Shown here in pieces: positions 61,240 through 64,000 of a DNA stretch of 64,000 nt (the stretch's first letter is position 1; each line of letters begins with the position of its first letter). The DNA is taken from the NCBI GenBank assembly GCA_019614645.1, contig JABWDB010000017.1, forward strand, positions 1,488,001 to 1,552,000, written 5' to 3'. The notes below the pieces were generated by a model, which had not been told where the DNA came from, did not search any database, and worked only from the letters and a program-made list of their open reading frames with translations. Source of the stretch: Stratiolaelaps scimitus (taxonomy: Eukaryota; Arthropoda; Arachnida; Mesostigmata; Laelapidae). Position numbers and translations under genes: made by a program.

Positions 61240-61560
61240 ACACGCCTCTATCCCTCCTGACTACGCCTTTCCTGAACGTCCCCCCACTGGTCGACACGCG
61301 CTGTCCTCCTCGTCCCTTGGCACTGTCCTCGCGACGAATGGCCTCCGCTCCGGTGGTATCCCTTGAATAAGAGAGGTGTAGGGCCTCGAACCTACGGACG
61401 AGCGCCGCCCTGACGGCCTCACTTTTATTCCCTTGCACCAAGGCCAACAGCTCGTTTGCGACGGCACGGTGGTTAACACTCCAGCACCCACCAGCCCTGT
61501 TGACACTCAGCACACACCAACCCCGGATCCGCGCCACCGGGTACCAGCGCGCAGAATCTT
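61240..61560 (-). other. GC-rich segment with open minus-strand frame, origin unknown
   Basis: A sharp GC rise relative to both sides. The minus frame to 61169 reads RIRGWCVLSVNRAGGCWSVN, then ELLALVQGNKSEAVRAALVR, SRDTTGAEAIRREDSAKG. It resembles coding debris, perhaps from a mobile element, but I recognise no family. The hairpin at 61184-61225 marks its left side. Confidence 0.3.
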
Positions 61561-62752
61561 TTCTTGAATCTCCAGTTGTGGCTTGTCCGGTGTGGACGTT
61601 TTTTTATGTCGGTTATCATTCGTTCCTCATCGAGCGCATTCGTCGGAAACGACCCGAAGTATTTAGCTCGTTATAGTTAAGTGGTAATATGTAAAGAATA
61701 AAGAAATCGACAGGTATATAAGGCTGCTGGTGTGGGCCACATCACCCTATCGCCTACCGTCGACCAGAAAACAAGTTGGCGCGTATATATATATATATAT
61801 ATATATATAGTTGCACATGGCACAACATTGCCGCAACGAATTTATGAGCTTTTAGTTAAAAAAAACGAAAAGTAAAATTAAAATGTGTAGGCGACTAAAT
61901 TTATTTGACCCGATCGAGAAAGCTCATTCGTTATTTTTCGTGACTAAGTAGTAACTTCATCTTCCAATTCACTTACAATGAAAACAAAACACTTCTATCT
62001 TCAATGCCACGTAACTGTTTATTCTAGTTATGAAAACGTCTTCACTGAGGCTGGCTCAGCCGGGAGCGTAGGCCCTTGACCTGTGCTACAGTAACGACTA
62101 CCACGCCTGAGTAGTTCCCGTGGTTGAACCATTTACGCGTCAACGCGTTTAGGTAGCCCAGAGGCATCGCAGAGCTCTATCGAACAGCATAACAGCTGAC
62201 TTGCGGTTGATTGCCGTTCCGCTTTCGAATAAAAGTAGCTGGTCTTTATAATCGTTTTCTATCAGAAATATAGTCATTTTTTGATAAGTTAAACAGCAGT
62301 TGATGCTGTATGTATGACCGATAAAATGCTGCTCAATTACGCCTCACCCGTCCGTGCTCATCGCATTCATCGAGCATATGTTGTATATCAAGACAACATT
62401 TTTCAAAGGGGAAACAGCCGAAGCATCGGCTTAGCGATGGGCATGATTTTTTGGAAATACGTCGCATGCATTAGTGAGCTAAGATCTTGAGATAATGATA
62501 ATATGTACAGTAATGAGTCGGGGTTAAATAGGAATATATACTGGTACTCTTACGACAGATGGTTTGGCAAAATAAAAAAAATGTTAGCGTAGAGTCGTCA
62601 TGTCGGCTGTCGGTAATAAAGGTGATGATGCGCTCCATTTGTCTAACCAGTTACAATAATCGATCAGCGTGGCAACATGTGGTCACAGGAGACGAATGTC
62701 GCACGGGATCTGGTCACCTGCAAAAAACGCATTGCACCATACAGCAAAATTA

Positions 62753-62754
<2 letters not shown>

Positions 62755-62820
<66 letters not shown>
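62755..62820. repeat. (AT)33 microsatellite
   Basis: An uninterrupted AT dinucleotide tract of 66 bp, the longest in the window. Such tracts are likely to vary in length between individuals. Confidence 0.98.
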
Positions 62821-62823
<3 letters not shown>

Positions 62824-63413
62824 CAAATATAATGCAAACGTTGTCAGCAGATTACGAAAAAAAAACTAACTTTAGCGTTAAGTAAACGTCGATTATAGAT
62901 ATAATAACTACTACTACTGTTATGGGTATAATCTAATCTAAGTATATCGGCCTTATGATTTCGCATAAATGTGGACCATTTTCGAGCAGCGAGTGCAAGT
63001 CATCAGAGCGCGTACAGTTTAGTCATATTGTCAAACATTGCTGATGGTACGCTGGAACTGAGAAACATTGCAACTTTCAATGGTATCTCCAGTTAACCCA
63101 AGTACTAGCCTTTGCACGAATTCTACAATTCTCTCAGAATGCTTATGACTTCGTGTCCCGCAATCACAAGCATGATCAGGCATAGTGGTCGGTGAGTGCA
63201 TTATAGGCATTTGTCTGTGTGTCCTTGCCTTGTACATATTTTGTAACCGATAAGTTTCAGAGAAACACTTAACGTGCCATTGATTCAGACCAAATGCATT
63301 CCACGGTTCGCCGAAGCGCCTATGTATATTCGTTCTTACCGTTGGCTGACCACCGTTGATGAGCCGCCGCCGCCACCGCCGGTCGCAACGGCCAAATCGC
63401 ACCGGATATCGAT

Positions 63414-64000
63414 CTACGCATGGCGAGGTGGGCCAGCCTTCGCACTATCCATCACTCGAGTCAGTTGATTAATGAGACGATACATCTCTTTTGTATGTTC
63501 CTGCACTCGACGAGCGCTAAGCACGAGTTGCGATTCGCCTTCGCCATCCTCAGCGTCGAGGGCTGGCTGACTTTGGTCAGTCGAGTTTCGTCGAGCATGC
63601 AGAAGTTGTTGGCAATCGGCTTTGATGATGAGTGCGTTAGCGCGGATCATTCGGACAATCATTTGGCGTTCGATCTTATCGATTTCGGCACATTTGACGC
63701 GAAGTGCACTTGTCTCTTCTCTCAGCTCAGCTTCACGCTCGGCGACGGTGTCACGGTAAGTTTGCAAGGAGTATAGGGCGCGTTTAAGATCTTGGTCATC
63801 CCGCTGATCGAGGTCGTCCTCGATAGCTACCGAATTTAAAACATCGAAATCTTCGGCGGTTAGAAAGAAGTTCTGTCGGATGAACTCGCAGTCAGGCGAA
63901 TGGCGGGCGTGATTCTCGTGGGGAACATCGAATGCGGACCAGCGGTTCAGTTCGATCCCGCAATGGAAACATTCTACCGAGTCATTTTGACCTCGATAGA
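63414..64000 (-). CDS. Survivin/BIRC5-like single-BIR protein, 5' end outside window
   Basis: The right edge enters a BIR domain: DSVECFHCGIELNRWSAFDV, PHENHARHSPDC. The zinc ligands follow C-x2-C-x16-H-x6-C (first Cys codon at 63971-63969, last at 63890-63888), with the expected W after the second Cys pair. LTAEDF follows, then a long charged helix (about residues 80-190 of the visible part) with heptad-like spacing, ending GPPRHA and TAG at 63414. A single BIR followed by a coiled coil and no RING is the survivin/deterin layout. These proteins serve in the chromosomal passenger complex with Aurora B, INCENP and borealin, and guide chromosome segregation and cytokinesis. About 194 residues are visible, and the tail after the BIR is longer than in human survivin (142 residues in total). 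The start and the N-terminal half of the BIR lie beyond the window. Confidence 0.85.
   Translation of the reverse strand, partial: YRGQNDSVECFHCGIELNRWSAFDVPHENHARHSPDCEFIRQNFFLTAEDFDVLNSVAIEDDLDQRDDQDLKRALYSLQTYRDTVAEREAELREETSALRVKCAEIDKIERQMIVRMIRANALIIKADCQQLLHARRNSTDQSQPALDAEDGEGESQLVLSARRVQEHTKEMYRLINQLTRVMDSAKAGPPRHA

Noticed and set aside
63031..63402. 123-codon minus-strand frame just after the survivin stop
   Set aside because: It starts at a GTG, has no domain, and most likely lies in the 3' untranslated region.
1..64000. CRISPR array, prokaryotic operon or phage-like module
   Set aside because: No regularly spaced direct repeats, no ribosome-binding-site-led gene strings, and abundant GT-AG introns show a eukaryotic nuclear sequence.

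Overview
This is a eukaryotic nuclear window, AT-rich with many (AT)n microsatellites, long introns and GT-AG splicing. The best-supported genes are an ABCA half-duplicated transporter, a gustatory-receptor-like 7TM protein, a survivin-type BIR protein, and a CR1/L2/jockey-like retrotransposon tail. Together these point to an arthropod. The intron style, microsatellites and receptor type suggest a parasitiform mite such as Varroa, but that is an inference, not something the sequence proves. All genes were read by hand from splice sites, open frames and family motifs.

Layout: 0-10 kb has no confident gene. It holds a GC-rich, GAGA- and CTG-rich island (about 4.2-6.8 kb) with a TATA/initiator-like core at 4755, and a small possible first exon at 8720. 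At 10.4-11.8 kb there is an intronless gustatory-receptor-like gene (+), followed directly by an open membrane-protein fragment in another frame. From 16.3 to 30.8 kb the minus strand carries a complete ABCA-class ABC transporter. I could join 24 coding exons with consistent phases into 1,675 codons plus stop, containing two transmembrane domains and two intact nucleotide-binding domains. Its introns carry a 5'-truncated non-LTR retrotransposon fragment (21.6-22.4 kb) and a small fold-back element (20.30-20.43 kb).

From 31 to 58 kb the sequence is gene-poor. It has scattered exon-like open frames on the minus strand (33.6, 34.2, 40.7-41.5 and 51.2 kb) and plus strand (38.9, 47.7 and 52.2 kb) that I cannot name, plus a second TATA-like promoter at 48334. 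Degenerate tRNA-like (SINE-like) remnants lie at 1.3, 36.3, 39.5 and 43.2 kb, and two copies of one dispersed repeat lie at 43.1 and 58.7 kb. From 58 to 64 kb there are a perfect 24-bp inverted repeat, a second hairpin, an intact tRNA-Ser(GCT) gene at 59606-59687, a 66-bp (AT) tract, and at the right edge the 3' part of a survivin/BIRC5-like gene on the minus strand.

The named genes are ordinary single-copy cellular genes with no sign of working as a cluster: lipid export or trafficking (ABCA), chemosensation (GR), chromosome segregation (survivin) and translation (tRNA). I saw no CRISPR array, operon-like set or clear novel multi-gene system. The most unusual structures are the ABCA intron that stays open in frame into a reverse transcriptase fragment, and the set of inverted repeats.
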